Origin: Gemmatimonadota bacterium
Lineage (GTDB): Bacteria; Gemmatimonadota; Gemmatimonadetes; Palauibacterales; KS3-K002
Direction: 5' to 3'
Assembly (NCBI GenBank): GCA_020344215.1
Contig: CP070815.1
Location: forward strand, 3,593,511 to 3,655,746
Length of the DNA stretch: 62,236 bases
Made by a program: the position numbers and the translations under genes. Under the pieces are notes generated by a model. That model searched no databases, was not told the origin of the DNA, and saw only the letters and a list, made by a program, of their open reading frames with translations. This document shows positions 34,531 to 43,501 of the stretch, in pieces (positions within the stretch are counted from its first letter, which is position 1; each line of letters begins with the position of its first letter).

Positions 34531-36666
34531 CTAGCGATGAACGTCCGCGGCCGAGGTCACCGACTCCTTCTCCTCGTCGCCCGGCGCCGTTTCCCACTCG
34601 TAGTCGCGCTCCATGACCCAGCGCTCGAACCAGTCGAGTTCCACGTTCGCCTTGAATAACCGGTGCCGCAGCTCGCGCCAGCCGTGCCCCTGGCGCGGCG
34701 CCACGTAGAGATGCGTGGGAACGCCGTTGGCCTTGAGGGCGCGGTGGATCTCCACCGACTGCGGCATCGGCACCCGCTGATCGTCCTGGCCCACTAGGAA
34801 GATCGTCGGCGTCGTAACCTTCGACACGTCGCTCAACGGCGAGTTCTCCCAGTACACGTCGATGGGCGCGTTCTCCTCCCAGGGCGTGCCGCCGAACCAC
34901 GGAGTCCGGTAAATGCGGACATCGCTCTGCCCGTACATCGAGACCCAGTTCGACGCACCCGCGCCCGACGCGGCGGCTTTGAACCTTTGGGTGAACGTAA
35001 TGATCTTGTTGGTCATATGGCCGCCGGCGCTCCAGCCCATCTTCGCCATGCGCTCGCCGTCCACCAACCCCCGCTCGATCAGGTAGTCGACACCGGTCAT
35101 GACGTCGAGGTGGGCGTTCTGGAAGTAATGGCCCACCATGTCGCGCAGGAAATCGTCTCCATAGCCGGTGCTGCCCCGGTAGTTGGGCTGGAACACCACG
35201 TAGCCCAGGGCCGCCAGCTTCTGGACGTAGTCCCCTGAAGAACCGAAGGTGAACTTGTCCGACGACGCGGGACCGCCGTGCGTCTGGACCACCAGCGGGT
35301 AGCGCCGGCCTTCCTCGTAGTCCAGCGGGTAGAAGAGAAGCCCTTCGACGGTCACGCCGTCCGCGCCGGTCCACTGGACCGTCTCTTGGCGCGGCAGCAG
35401 GAACTCTTCGGCGAGGTAATCGAAGATATGAGTGATTCTCTCTGGGCGTGAGCGACCCCCCGCTCCCATCTGCCATACGTCACCGGGGTTCGTGCGTTCA
35501 GAGATCTGAAAGATGTGTCGCTCGAGCTCCGGGTAGTAGCGCCAGCCGAAGAGAGAGTGGTCGCCCCCTGTAAGCTGCACGTATTGCCCGCTCGAGACCT
35601 CCAGGCGGAAGAGGTCGCGCCTGACACCGGTGTTGGCCATGAAGTAGATGTACCGCCCGTTGCCGGACCACGTGGCTCCGTTCACCTCGTAGGGGAGGTC
35701 AGGGAGCAGCAGGGTCGGATCGCCGCCGCCGGACGGTACGAGGAACATCTTGTCGTTGTAGTAGAACTCGAACTCCGCGTTCGCGGGACTGGAGAAGAGC
35801 ACCCACTCCCCATCGGGCGACAGCTGCTCATCGAACTCGGGCACCGAGTTGTCTGTGAGCTGGCGGTTCGCTTCACCATCGACCTCCACGACCCAAACCT
35901 CGCTCTCGTCCGAGTCATCGTAGAGCGGCGATGGTCCCCGCCGGTAGGCGATCATCTCGCCGTCACGCGAGAACTCATAGGACAGAACAGAGTACTCGCC
36001 TTCAGTTACGCGCTCCTCCTCGCCGGACTCTACCGAGATGCGCCAGAGGTGCCGATGGCGGTAGTCCTCGTCGAACGCGTAGACGTCGTTCTCCTTTTCC
36101 TCGCGGGCCTTCTGCTCCTCCGACTTCTCGTCACTGGCCCGAAAGTACACCCAGCCGCCGTCCGGCGACCATGTGATATCGACCACCTCCGTCGCGTGCT
36201 CCGTCAGTGAGTAGGCTTCGCCGCCCGCGACGTCGAGCAGGTAGATCTGATCGCCCTCATCGTCACCGCGCTCGGCCAGGAACGCGATGAACCTGCCGTC
36301 CGGCGACCAACGTGGGCTGGACTCGCCATCCTCGCCGTAGGTGAGCTGGATCGCGTTGGATCCGTCCACGGCCACGCGCCAGATGTGCCCAACCGTTCTG
36401 TTCTGCTCCCAGTCCGCCTTTCTCAGAACGTAGAGGAGCTGCTCTCCGTCGGGGGAAAGCTGCGGATCGCCGAGCGACGGTACGTTGATCAGATCGACGA
36501 CCGACATCGGCCGCGGCCCTTCCTGGCCGAACGCGGCCGACGCGGCAGCGAAGAGGAGCAGGCTCACCAGAGCCGCTATCAGCCTCAAGGACACCCGTCG
36601 CGCCACATCACGTAGATCGATTGCGCAGCCCGGCGTCCGCCGGCGAATCTTCGTTACAGCCTTCAT
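34531..36666 (-). CDS. Secreted S9 prolyl-oligopeptidase-family peptidase
   Basis: 711-aa exported serine peptidase. The signal peptide ends near SAAFGQEG, a WD40/PD40-type beta-propeller covers about residues 40-420, and an alpha/beta hydrolase covers about 440-690. Catalytic residues are S546 in GWSAGG, Asp in VGQDDQRVP and His in RQGHGW. The type resembles acylaminoacyl peptidase/dipeptidyl peptidase enzymes. The ATG has GAGGAT upstream and lies 21 bp after hypD, in the same operon as hypE-hypD. Proline-rich peptide cleavage is inferred from the family and context. Confidence 0.9.
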   Translation of the reverse strand: MKAVTKIRRRTPGCAIDLRDVARRVSLRLIAALVSLLLFAAASAAFGQEGPRPMSVVDLINVPSLGDPQLSPDGEQLLYVLRKADWEQNRTVGHIWRVAVDGSNAIQLTYGEDGESSPRWSPDGRFIAFLAERGDDEGDQIYLLDVAGGEAYSLTEHATEVVDITWSPDGGWVYFRASDEKSEEQKAREEKENDVYAFDEDYRHRHLWRISVESGEEERVTEGEYSVLSYEFSRDGEMIAYRRGPSPLYDDSDESEVWVVEVDGEANRQLTDNSVPEFDEQLSPDGEWVLFSSPANAEFEFYYNDKMFLVPSGGGDPTLLLPDLPYEVNGATWSGNGRYIYFMANTGVRRDLFRLEVSSGQYVQLTGGDHSLFGWRYYPELERHIFQISERTNPGDVWQMGAGGRSRPERITHIFDYLAEEFLLPRQETVQWTGADGVTVEGLLFYPLDYEEGRRYPLVVQTHGGPASSDKFTFGSSGDYVQKLAALGYVVFQPNYRGSTGYGDDFLRDMVGHYFQNAHLDVMTGVDYLIERGLVDGERMAKMGWSAGGHMTNKIITFTQRFKAAASGAGASNWVSMYGQSDVRIYRTPWFGGTPWEENAPIDVYWENSPLSDVSKVTTPTIFLVGQDDQRVPMPQSVEIHRALKANGVPTHLYVAPRQGHGWRELRHRLFKANVELDWFERWVMERDYEWETAPGDEEKESVTSAADVHR

Positions 36667-36687
36667 AGTCGGATCCTCAAGCTTCGC

Positions 36688-39054
36688 TCAGTAGCTTTGA
36701 TGTTCGGTTCTGGCGATGATCTCGTCCTGCAGCGCTTTGCCCAGGTCGCAGAAGTAGTCGCTATAGCCGGCGACGCGCACGATCAAGTCGCGGTAGCCTT
36801 CCGGGTTCTCCTGCGCCGCCCTCAAAGTATCGGCGTCCACTACGTTGAACTGGACGTGGTGGCCGTCGAGCTTGAAGAATGAGCGCACCAGGTGGACGAA
36901 TTTGTCGAGCCCCTGCTCCCCGTCCATCAGGCCGGGAGTGAGCTTCTGGTTCAGCAGCGTGCCGCCTGTGCGGGCGTGATCCATCTTGGCCACCGACCGC
37001 ATTACGGCGGTCGGGCCGTGCCGGTCGGCCCCCTGCACGGGCGAGATGCCCTCCGAGAGGGGCTGCCAGGCCCTGCGGCCATCGGGTGTCGCACCGACCA
37101 CCGAACCGAAGTAGATGTGGCACGTCGTGGGCAGCAGGTTGATGTGGTACTTGCCGCCTTTGGTGTTCGACCGGCCGTCAACCGCGTCGAAGTAAGCCTC
37201 GAACAGCCCCCTCATCACCGAGTCGGCGTAGTCGTCGTCGTTCCCGTACTTCGGCGTGCGGTTGACCAGCAACAGGCGGAGCCGCTCGAAGCCCTCGTAG
37301 TCGGCGCGCAGCGCCTCGAGCAGCTCGTTCATGGCGAACGTCTTCTCATCGAAGATGTGATACTTGATGGCGGTGGCGCAGTCGGTGAGCGTGCCGAGGC
37401 CGACGCCCTGGATGTAGGACGTGTTGTAGCGCGCGCCGCCCTCGTGGTAGTCTCTCCCGTTGGCGATGCAGTCGTCGATCAGGACCGACAGGAACGGCGT
37501 CGGGATATACGTCGCCCACAGCCGCTCGATGACGTTGTTTCCCCTGTGCTTGATGTCGATGAAGTGGTTGAGCTGACGCCGGAAGGCCTCGATCAGCGCC
37601 TCGAAGCTGCCGAGGCGTGACGGGTCGCCCGTCTCGACACCGATCTTCTTACCCGTCCTCGGATCGATGCCGTTGTTGAGCGTGATCTCTAAGACTTTCG
37701 GCATATTGAAGTAGCCGGTGAGGTTGTAGTTCTCCTTGCCGAAGGCGCCCACCTCGACGCAGCCGCTCGAGCCGCCGTTCCGTGCGTCCTCCACCGACTT
37801 ACCCTGCCGCACCAGCTCCTGAACGATCACGTCGGCGTTGAAGATCGACGGCTGGCCGAAGCCCGTCCGGATGATCTTCGCCGCGCGCTTCAGGAACCGG
37901 TCGGGGTTCTTCTTGCTGAGCTGGACGGACGAGCTGGGCTGGAGCAGCCGCATCTCCTCGACAACGTCAAGAATCATGTAGGTGAGCTCGTTGACCCCGT
38001 CGGAGCCGTCCTCCATCACGCCGCCGGTGTTGATCTGGGCGAAGTCGGTGTAGGTGGCGCTCTCCTCGGCGGTGATCCCCACCTTCGGCGGTGCCGGCTG
38101 GTTGTTGAACTTGATCCAAAAGCACTGCAGAAGCTCCCGGGTCTGCTCCTCCGTCAGCGTCCCCTCGTCAAGTCCTGCGCGGTAGAAGGGATAGAGATGC
38201 CGGTCGAGGTGCCCAGGGTTGAACGCGTCCCAAGTGTTGAGCTCGGTGACCACCCCGAGGTGCACGAACCAGTAGTACTGGAGCGCCTCCCAGAAATCCC
38301 GGGGCGCGTTCGCCGGCACGCGGTCACACACGTCGCCGATGCGCTCCAGCTCCGCCTTGCGCTGCGGATCGCCCTCCTGCGCCGCCAGCTCCCTGGCTTT
38401 CGCCGCATGGCGCTCGGCGAATGTGATGAGGGCGTCGCAGCAGACCGCCATCGCCTGCAGCTCTTCCTGCTTGGCGTAGGCATCGGTATCGTTCAGCCAA
38501 TCGAGGCCCGCGAGGCTCGCCTTGATATCGGCTTTGAGTTCGAGGAAGCCCTTCTTGTAGATCTTGTCGTCGAGGACGGTGTGGCCGGGCGCCCGCTGTT
38601 CCATGAACTCGGTGAAAACGCCGGCCTCGTATGCGTCTCTCCAGGCATCGGTCATCCGCTCGAAGATGAGCCCCCTGAGCGACCTGCCCTCCCAGAAGGG
38701 AATGAGTCGATCGCGGAAGACCGACCGGGTCCCCTCGTCGACGGCAAACGATACCTTCTCGCGGGTGTCGAGCGTCTCGAGATCCTCGAGGCTGTGACAG
38801 CAGACTTCCGGATAGGTCGGTGTCGCCTTCGGTGCCGGGCCCCGCTCCCCGACGATGAGCTCGCCGTCCAAGATGCAGATAGCCTTGTTCTCCATCAGGT
38901 GCTTGAAGGCGAGGGCGCGCAGCGTTGGGGCCGAGAGGGCGCCGGTTTGCTTCTCGTAGAACTCGGTCACCAGCTCCGCCCGTTCGGATGAGACCGACGG
39001 CTTCGCGTCCAGGCTATTCTGTCGCAGTCGCGACACTCGCTCACTCAAGCTCAT
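36688..39054 (-). CDS. hypD: Glycyl radical trans-4-hydroxy-L-proline dehydratase
   Basis: 788-aa glycyl radical enzyme converting trans-4-hydroxy-L-proline to pyrroline-5-carboxylate. It matches HypD along its length as I remember that protein: WDAFNPG with D276, F338, GGSSGCVEVG with the thiyl cysteine C432 and E434, KYGNDDDYAD, and C-terminal RVAGYSDYF with the radical G763. All numbers sit two below the Clostridioides enzyme. The residue after GCVE is Val where I recall Thr. It is coupled to its activase hypE by an ATGA overlap. The radical is oxygen-sensitive, so activity implies anoxia. Confidence 0.92.
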   Translation of the reverse strand: MSLSERVSRLRQNSLDAKPSVSSERAELVTEFYEKQTGALSAPTLRALAFKHLMENKAICILDGELIVGERGPAPKATPTYPEVCCHSLEDLETLDTREKVSFAVDEGTRSVFRDRLIPFWEGRSLRGLIFERMTDAWRDAYEAGVFTEFMEQRAPGHTVLDDKIYKKGFLELKADIKASLAGLDWLNDTDAYAKQEELQAMAVCCDALITFAERHAAKARELAAQEGDPQRKAELERIGDVCDRVPANAPRDFWEALQYYWFVHLGVVTELNTWDAFNPGHLDRHLYPFYRAGLDEGTLTEEQTRELLQCFWIKFNNQPAPPKVGITAEESATYTDFAQINTGGVMEDGSDGVNELTYMILDVVEEMRLLQPSSSVQLSKKNPDRFLKRAAKIIRTGFGQPSIFNADVIVQELVRQGKSVEDARNGGSSGCVEVGAFGKENYNLTGYFNMPKVLEITLNNGIDPRTGKKIGVETGDPSRLGSFEALIEAFRRQLNHFIDIKHRGNNVIERLWATYIPTPFLSVLIDDCIANGRDYHEGGARYNTSYIQGVGLGTLTDCATAIKYHIFDEKTFAMNELLEALRADYEGFERLRLLLVNRTPKYGNDDDYADSVMRGLFEAYFDAVDGRSNTKGGKYHINLLPTTCHIYFGSVVGATPDGRRAWQPLSEGISPVQGADRHGPTAVMRSVAKMDHARTGGTLLNQKLTPGLMDGEQGLDKFVHLVRSFFKLDGHHVQFNVVDADTLRAAQENPEGYRDLIVRVAGYSDYFCDLGKALQDEIIARTEHQSY

Positions 39055-39974
39055 AGCCGTTCGCCCCTGATACTGACGTGAAGCCCAAAGCCCGCGAGCC
39101 GCCGGGCGACCGCCTCGATCGCTTCAGCGGAGGGCGGCGGCATCTCGCGCATTCGCGCCTCGCGGCCCAAGCGGTCGTATTTGGCGACGCCCGCTCCGTG
39201 ATAGGGCAGGATGTCCACGGGAGGGCGGTTGTCGAGCGCTGCCAGGAAGCCGCCCATGGCTCGGATGTTCTCCTCGTCGTCATTGATGCCGGGAAGCAGT
39301 GGGAAGCGGACGATGACCGCGGCACCCCGCTCCACTAGCCAGCGCAGGTTCTGGTGAATCGGGTCGACGCCCACACCGGTGAACTCGCGGTGCCGCTGGT
39401 CGTCCATGATCTTGAGATCGAAGAGGAAGAGATCGACATATACGGCTACCTTGCGGAAGACGCCGGAGTCAGCGTGCGCGCAGGTATCGAGGGCGGTCCT
39501 GATCCCGCATCTCTTACACGATCGCAGCAGCTCGAGCAGGAACTCGGCCTGTGACAGAGGCTCGCCGCCGGAGAACGTGACGCCGCCGCCCGACTCGTCG
39601 TAATAGACGACATCCTTCTCGATCTCGTGCATCACCTCGGCGACCGTCATCTCCCTGCCGGCGACCTCGATCGCCTCCGCCAGGCACACGTCGGCGCATG
39701 CCCCGCAGAGGTCGCAGCGGTTCCTGTCGATGTGAACCGTCTTCTCGTTCAGCGATACGGCGCCCTGGGCGCAGGCCTCGATGCAGTCGCCACAGCGATT
39801 GCAGCGGCCGTCCCGGACCATCAGCTCCGGCTCGAACGACTGGCTCTCGGGGTTGTGGCACAGCCAGCACCCCAGCGGGCACCCCTTGAAGAACACGGTG
39901 GTGCGTACGCCGGGGCCGTCGTGGATGGCGAACTTCTTGATGTCGAAGATCGTACCGACGCTCAAGGACCACAC
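39051..39974 (-). CDS. hypE: HypD glycyl radical enzyme activase (radical SAM)
   Basis: 307-aa radical SAM activase that installs the glycyl radical. The SAM cluster motif is CPLGCWLC (C32, C36, C39). Two inserted [4Fe-4S] ferredoxin motifs follow (C58/61/64/68 and C87/90/93/97), then GGGVTFSGGEPL. This ferredoxin-containing type activates HypD, CutC and related dehydratases. It is upstream of hypD in the same transcript. The start is GTG 39974 with AAAGG six bases upstream; TTG 39962 is an alternative. Confidence 0.93.
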   Translation of the reverse strand: MWSLSVGTIFDIKKFAIHDGPGVRTTVFFKGCPLGCWLCHNPESQSFEPELMVRDGRCNRCGDCIEACAQGAVSLNEKTVHIDRNRCDLCGACADVCLAEAIEVAGREMTVAEVMHEIEKDVVYYDESGGGVTFSGGEPLSQAEFLLELLRSCKRCGIRTALDTCAHADSGVFRKVAVYVDLFLFDLKIMDDQRHREFTGVGVDPIHQNLRWLVERGAAVIVRFPLLPGINDDEENIRAMGGFLAALDNRPPVDILPYHGAGVAKYDRLGREARMREMPPPSAEAIEAVARRLAGFGLHVSIRGERL

Positions 39975-40083
39975 CTCGCCTTTCCCGCGCGGCCAGGCTA
40001 CCGCCGATGCGCTCGCCAGTCAGCAGGTTCGATCGGGCTGGGGCGACGCAGAATTACTACTACAAGAACCGTGCACAATGCCA

Positions 40084-40111
40084 GGGCCCGCTGCGACTGT
40101 GGAGCGGGCCC
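40084..40111 (-). terminator. Hairpin after the VPS10/BNR protein gene
   Basis: Perfect 9-bp stem GGGCCCGCT (40084-40092) with AGCGGGCCC (40103-40111), 10-base loop, 33 bp past the stop of the gene to its right. The following minus-strand sequence is only weakly U-rich, so termination is plausible. Confidence 0.5.
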
Positions 40112-40143
40112 GCTCCCGGCAGCCGCCAAGGGTCGCGTCGGAA

Positions 40144-43100
40144 CTACAGTGGCTCGAAGCTCCACTTCGGGACACCTCGCCCCGGCGTCCACGGAGCGCC
40201 GGCCGCCTCCAGCTCATCGCCCAGCGCCTTCATGCCCTCCTCCACCAGGACCCGGAGCTGCGCGAGGACGTTTTGGAAGGCGCGCCCGGCGATCTCGTAG
40301 TTCCTCTGGTGTGTCGTGGTGGGTGCCGAGCTGCTCCAGAACCCGCCGACCACACGATCCAGCCGGTCGGTGATCGAGAGCGGAGCGTACTCGAAGCGGC
40401 TGGTCACCGTTTCGTCGCCTCCGAGCTCCACCTCGATATCGGCGACGCGCATCTCCAGAGAGCGAACCGTCTCGAACAGCTCGGCGCGGGCGCCCGGAGC
40501 GTCCAGCAGCGCACGCTTGACGTACTCCAGCTGCTCTTGCGTCTCGTCGACCACCCGGTTCGCGCCGAGCACGGCGCGCTGCAGCCGGCCAACCTTCTGC
40601 TGGAACGCCAGTAGCGCCGCCTTGTCGGAGGCCGGAAGAGTAGCGAGCCCGAGCGGTCGCGCCTCGAAGCTCTGTGGCCCGGCGAGCGGCGTGAGCACGC
40701 CGTCGACCAGCTTCTCCAGACTGACCGTGTAGGTTCCGGGTACCGCCAGCGGTCCCGATGAACCGCGCCTCGGGCGCGCGGGAGTGAACGCGGGGTGACG
40801 GAGGTCCCACGCGACGCGGTGGAAGCCACGCGAGGCCGGGCCGTCGATCCGACGCACTACGTTGCCGGCTTCGTCCCTCACCGTCATGATGACCGCGGGA
40901 TCCTCTTCGCGCTCCTCAGCCCGCAACTCGTCCCAGCTCGGGTAGTAGACCGGCGTGCCCGCGTCACGCAGCCGGCGCTCCTCTTCCTGGCGCTCCTGGC
41001 GCCGCGTCTTCAGGCCTTCACGCAGGTAATAGGTAAAGACGGCACCGAAGGGTGGATTGGGCGCGATGAAGTAGGCGTGACCCATTGTGCCTTTGCTGCG
41101 CCAGCCCAGCGGCGCGGATTGGATGTACATCCACGCGTCCTTCACCGGAAAGAGACAGGCTTCCTGCGCCAGCAGCTCCTCGCTCACCTCACGCAGTGGC
41201 GTGTAGTCGTCGAGGATGAAGAACCCGCGACCGAACGATGCGGCGACCAGGTCGTTCTCGCGCCGCTGGACCTCCAGGTCCCTAAAGGCGACCGTCGGCA
41301 CATCGCCGCTGAGCCGGATCCACTTCGCGCCCCCGTCGACACTGAAGAACAGCGCGAACTCGGTGGCCACGAAGAGCAGATTCGGGTTCACGTGATCCTC
41401 GGCGATCGACCAGGTGACGTGCCGGTCCGGCAGATTGGCGGTGATCGACCGCCAGTTTCTACCCCGGTCGGTGCTCTTCACGACGTACGGATTGAAGTCG
41501 CCGCTCTTGTGGTTGTTGAAGACCGCATAAACCGTGTTGGCGTCGTGCCGCGAGGCGAGCAGATCGGCCACGTAGGTCATCGCCGGAACACCCGGGAACC
41601 GCTCGGTCCTCCGCCAGTTGGCGCCAGCGTCTTCCGTGACCTGGATGAGCCCGTCATCGGTGCCCACGTAGATCAGGCCTTCCTCGAGCGGCGACTCGTC
41701 GAGCGACACGATCGTTCCGAACGGCGAGGTGAAGACGTTCTTCCAGACCGCGTCTACGCTCCATACCGTCCCCATCACCTCCATCCGGTTACGGTCGAGC
41801 TGCCGGCTGAGGTCGGGACTGACCTGAACCCACGTGTCGCCGCGATCATCGCTGCGGAACAGCTTGTTCGCGGCGAAGTATAGCCGGGTGCTCGCGTGCG
41901 GGCTGATGATAAGTGGCGAGTCCCAGTGCCAGCGGAGCGCCGTGTCGCCCGCTTCCGGCTGCGGCTGGATGTCGATCCGCTCACCGCTGCGCCGATCGTA
42001 GCGGACGAGGCCCGCATACTGGTACTGCGAATACAGGATGTCGGGGTTCTCGGGATCGATCCGCGTCTGGAAGCCATCGCCGCCCAGCGTGATGAACCAG
42101 TCGCTGTTACGGATCCCGTGGATGTTCGTGGTCCGTGACGGGCCGCCCAGCGTCGAGTTGTCCTGGGTGCCGCCGTAGACGTTGTAAAACGGGAACTCGT
42201 TGTCGAGTCCGACGCGATAAAACTGCGTGATCGGCAGATTCGCCACGTACTTCCATGTCGCGCCGCGGTCCCACGACTCGTAGATCCCGCCGTCGCTGCC
42301 GACGATCAGGTACTCGGGATCATCGGGATCGAAGAGGAAGGCGTGGTTGTCCACGTGCTTGAACTCGGACCCGAGCTGCTGGAACGTGCTACCGCCGTCC
42401 TCCGTGTAGTGGATATTCACGTCCATCGCATAGACGCGGTCGAACTGGTGGGGATCGGCGTAGATCTCGCCGTAATACTGTGGGTCGACCACGATGTAGT
42501 CACTCATCCTCACCCAGTGCTCGCCGCGGTCCGGCGAGCGGAAGAAACCGCTCTCGTCACCGGACGCCGCGATCAGCGCGTATACCACATCGGGATTCTG
42601 GGGGGACACCGCCAGCGCGATACGGCCAATGTCGACATTGGGGAGGCCGCGGCTGAGCTCCTTCCAGGTCGCACCGCCGTCCGCCGACTTGTAGATCGCC
42701 GACTCGGGACCGCCGGCTACCAGAATCCCGACGTGCCGCCGCCGTTGGTACGACGCCGCATAGATGATGTCGGGGTCACGCGGATCGAAGGCGATGTCGG
42801 TGACACCCGTGTTTTCGCTGATCTCGAGCGCCAGCTCCCACGTCGCGCCGCCGTCCGTCGTCTTGTAGAGCCCGCGGTCGCCGCCCGGCGCCCAGAGCGG
42901 GCCCTGCGCGGCGACGTAGACGACGTCGGAATCGCGCGGGTCGATGAGGACCTTGCCGATGTGCTCAGAGCTCCGGAGCCCCATGTTCGTCCAGCTGCGG
43001 CCGCCGTCGAGGCTCTTGTAGATCCCGTCGCCGTAGCCCGCGCTCCGTTGGCTGGCGTTCTCGCCGGTGCCGATCCAGACGACCTGCGGGTTGTTCGGGT

Positions 43101-43395
43101 CGAGGGCCAAACAGCCGATGGAGTACGAGCCGTACTCGTCGAAGATCGGCGTCCAGGTCGTCCCGCTGTTCGTCGTCTTCCAGACATTCCCCGACGCCAC
43201 CGCCACGTACCAGACGCTGGGATCGGTCGGGTCTTTGACAATGTCGCCGATCCGTCCGGACATGAACGCAGGACCGATGTTCCTCAGTCTGAGCCCGCTG
43301 AAGGTGCCGGCGTTCATCCTGTCGGAATCCTGCCCGAGGGAGGTCGTCGGGCTCAGTTGCATCAGTGCCGCTGCGATCAGAACGACCCTTCTCAT
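40144..43395 (-). CDS. Large secreted VPS10/sortilin-type BNR-repeat protein
   Basis: 1083-aa exported protein. A signal peptide is followed by two BNR/Asp-box beta-propellers (about residues 30-740), with many S/T-x-D-G-G-x-T-W motifs such as TTDGGATWE and SADGGATWK. An Ig-like linker and a helical C-terminal region (about 900-1083) follow. It is often annotated as a glycosyl hydrolase in this family, but no catalytic set is visible. The start is ATG 43395 after GGAGG; a GTG 12 bases upstream is possible. It lies between DPP IV and hypE, all leftward. Function unknown. Confidence 0.88.
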   Translation of the reverse strand: MRRVVLIAAALMQLSPTTSLGQDSDRMNAGTFSGLRLRNIGPAFMSGRIGDIVKDPTDPSVWYVAVASGNVWKTTNSGTTWTPIFDEYGSYSIGCLALDPNNPQVVWIGTGENASQRSAGYGDGIYKSLDGGRSWTNMGLRSSEHIGKVLIDPRDSDVVYVAAQGPLWAPGGDRGLYKTTDGGATWELALEISENTGVTDIAFDPRDPDIIYAASYQRRRHVGILVAGGPESAIYKSADGGATWKELSRGLPNVDIGRIALAVSPQNPDVVYALIAASGDESGFFRSPDRGEHWVRMSDYIVVDPQYYGEIYADPHQFDRVYAMDVNIHYTEDGGSTFQQLGSEFKHVDNHAFLFDPDDPEYLIVGSDGGIYESWDRGATWKYVANLPITQFYRVGLDNEFPFYNVYGGTQDNSTLGGPSRTTNIHGIRNSDWFITLGGDGFQTRIDPENPDILYSQYQYAGLVRYDRRSGERIDIQPQPEAGDTALRWHWDSPLIISPHASTRLYFAANKLFRSDDRGDTWVQVSPDLSRQLDRNRMEVMGTVWSVDAVWKNVFTSPFGTIVSLDESPLEEGLIYVGTDDGLIQVTEDAGANWRRTERFPGVPAMTYVADLLASRHDANTVYAVFNNHKSGDFNPYVVKSTDRGRNWRSITANLPDRHVTWSIAEDHVNPNLLFVATEFALFFSVDGGAKWIRLSGDVPTVAFRDLEVQRRENDLVAASFGRGFFILDDYTPLREVSEELLAQEACLFPVKDAWMYIQSAPLGWRSKGTMGHAYFIAPNPPFGAVFTYYLREGLKTRRQERQEEERRLRDAGTPVYYPSWDELRAEEREEDPAVIMTVRDEAGNVVRRIDGPASRGFHRVAWDLRHPAFTPARPRRGSSGPLAVPGTYTVSLEKLVDGVLTPLAGPQSFEARPLGLATLPASDKAALLAFQQKVGRLQRAVLGANRVVDETQEQLEYVKRALLDAPGARAELFETVRSLEMRVADIEVELGGDETVTSRFEYAPLSITDRLDRVVGGFWSSSAPTTTHQRNYEIAGRAFQNVLAQLRVLVEEGMKALGDELEAAGAPWTPGRGVPKWSFEPL

Positions 43396-43480
43396 CTTTG
43401 CCTCCACTGCCGAGGGAACCGCTGTAGCGACTCCCTTTTGTTTGCGCCGTGACCCTAGAAGAAGACGATATTGAGGGCCG

Positions 43481-43501
43481 CGGTGGTCGGTGGTCAGTGG
43501 C
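43481..43501. repeat. Heptamer repeat overlapping the DPP IV stop codon
   Basis: Three tandem 7-bp units, CGGTGGT, CGGTGGT, CAGTGGC. On the minus strand they contain the TGA stop of the DPP IV gene (43494-43496). The layout is the same as at 19566. Confidence 0.72.
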
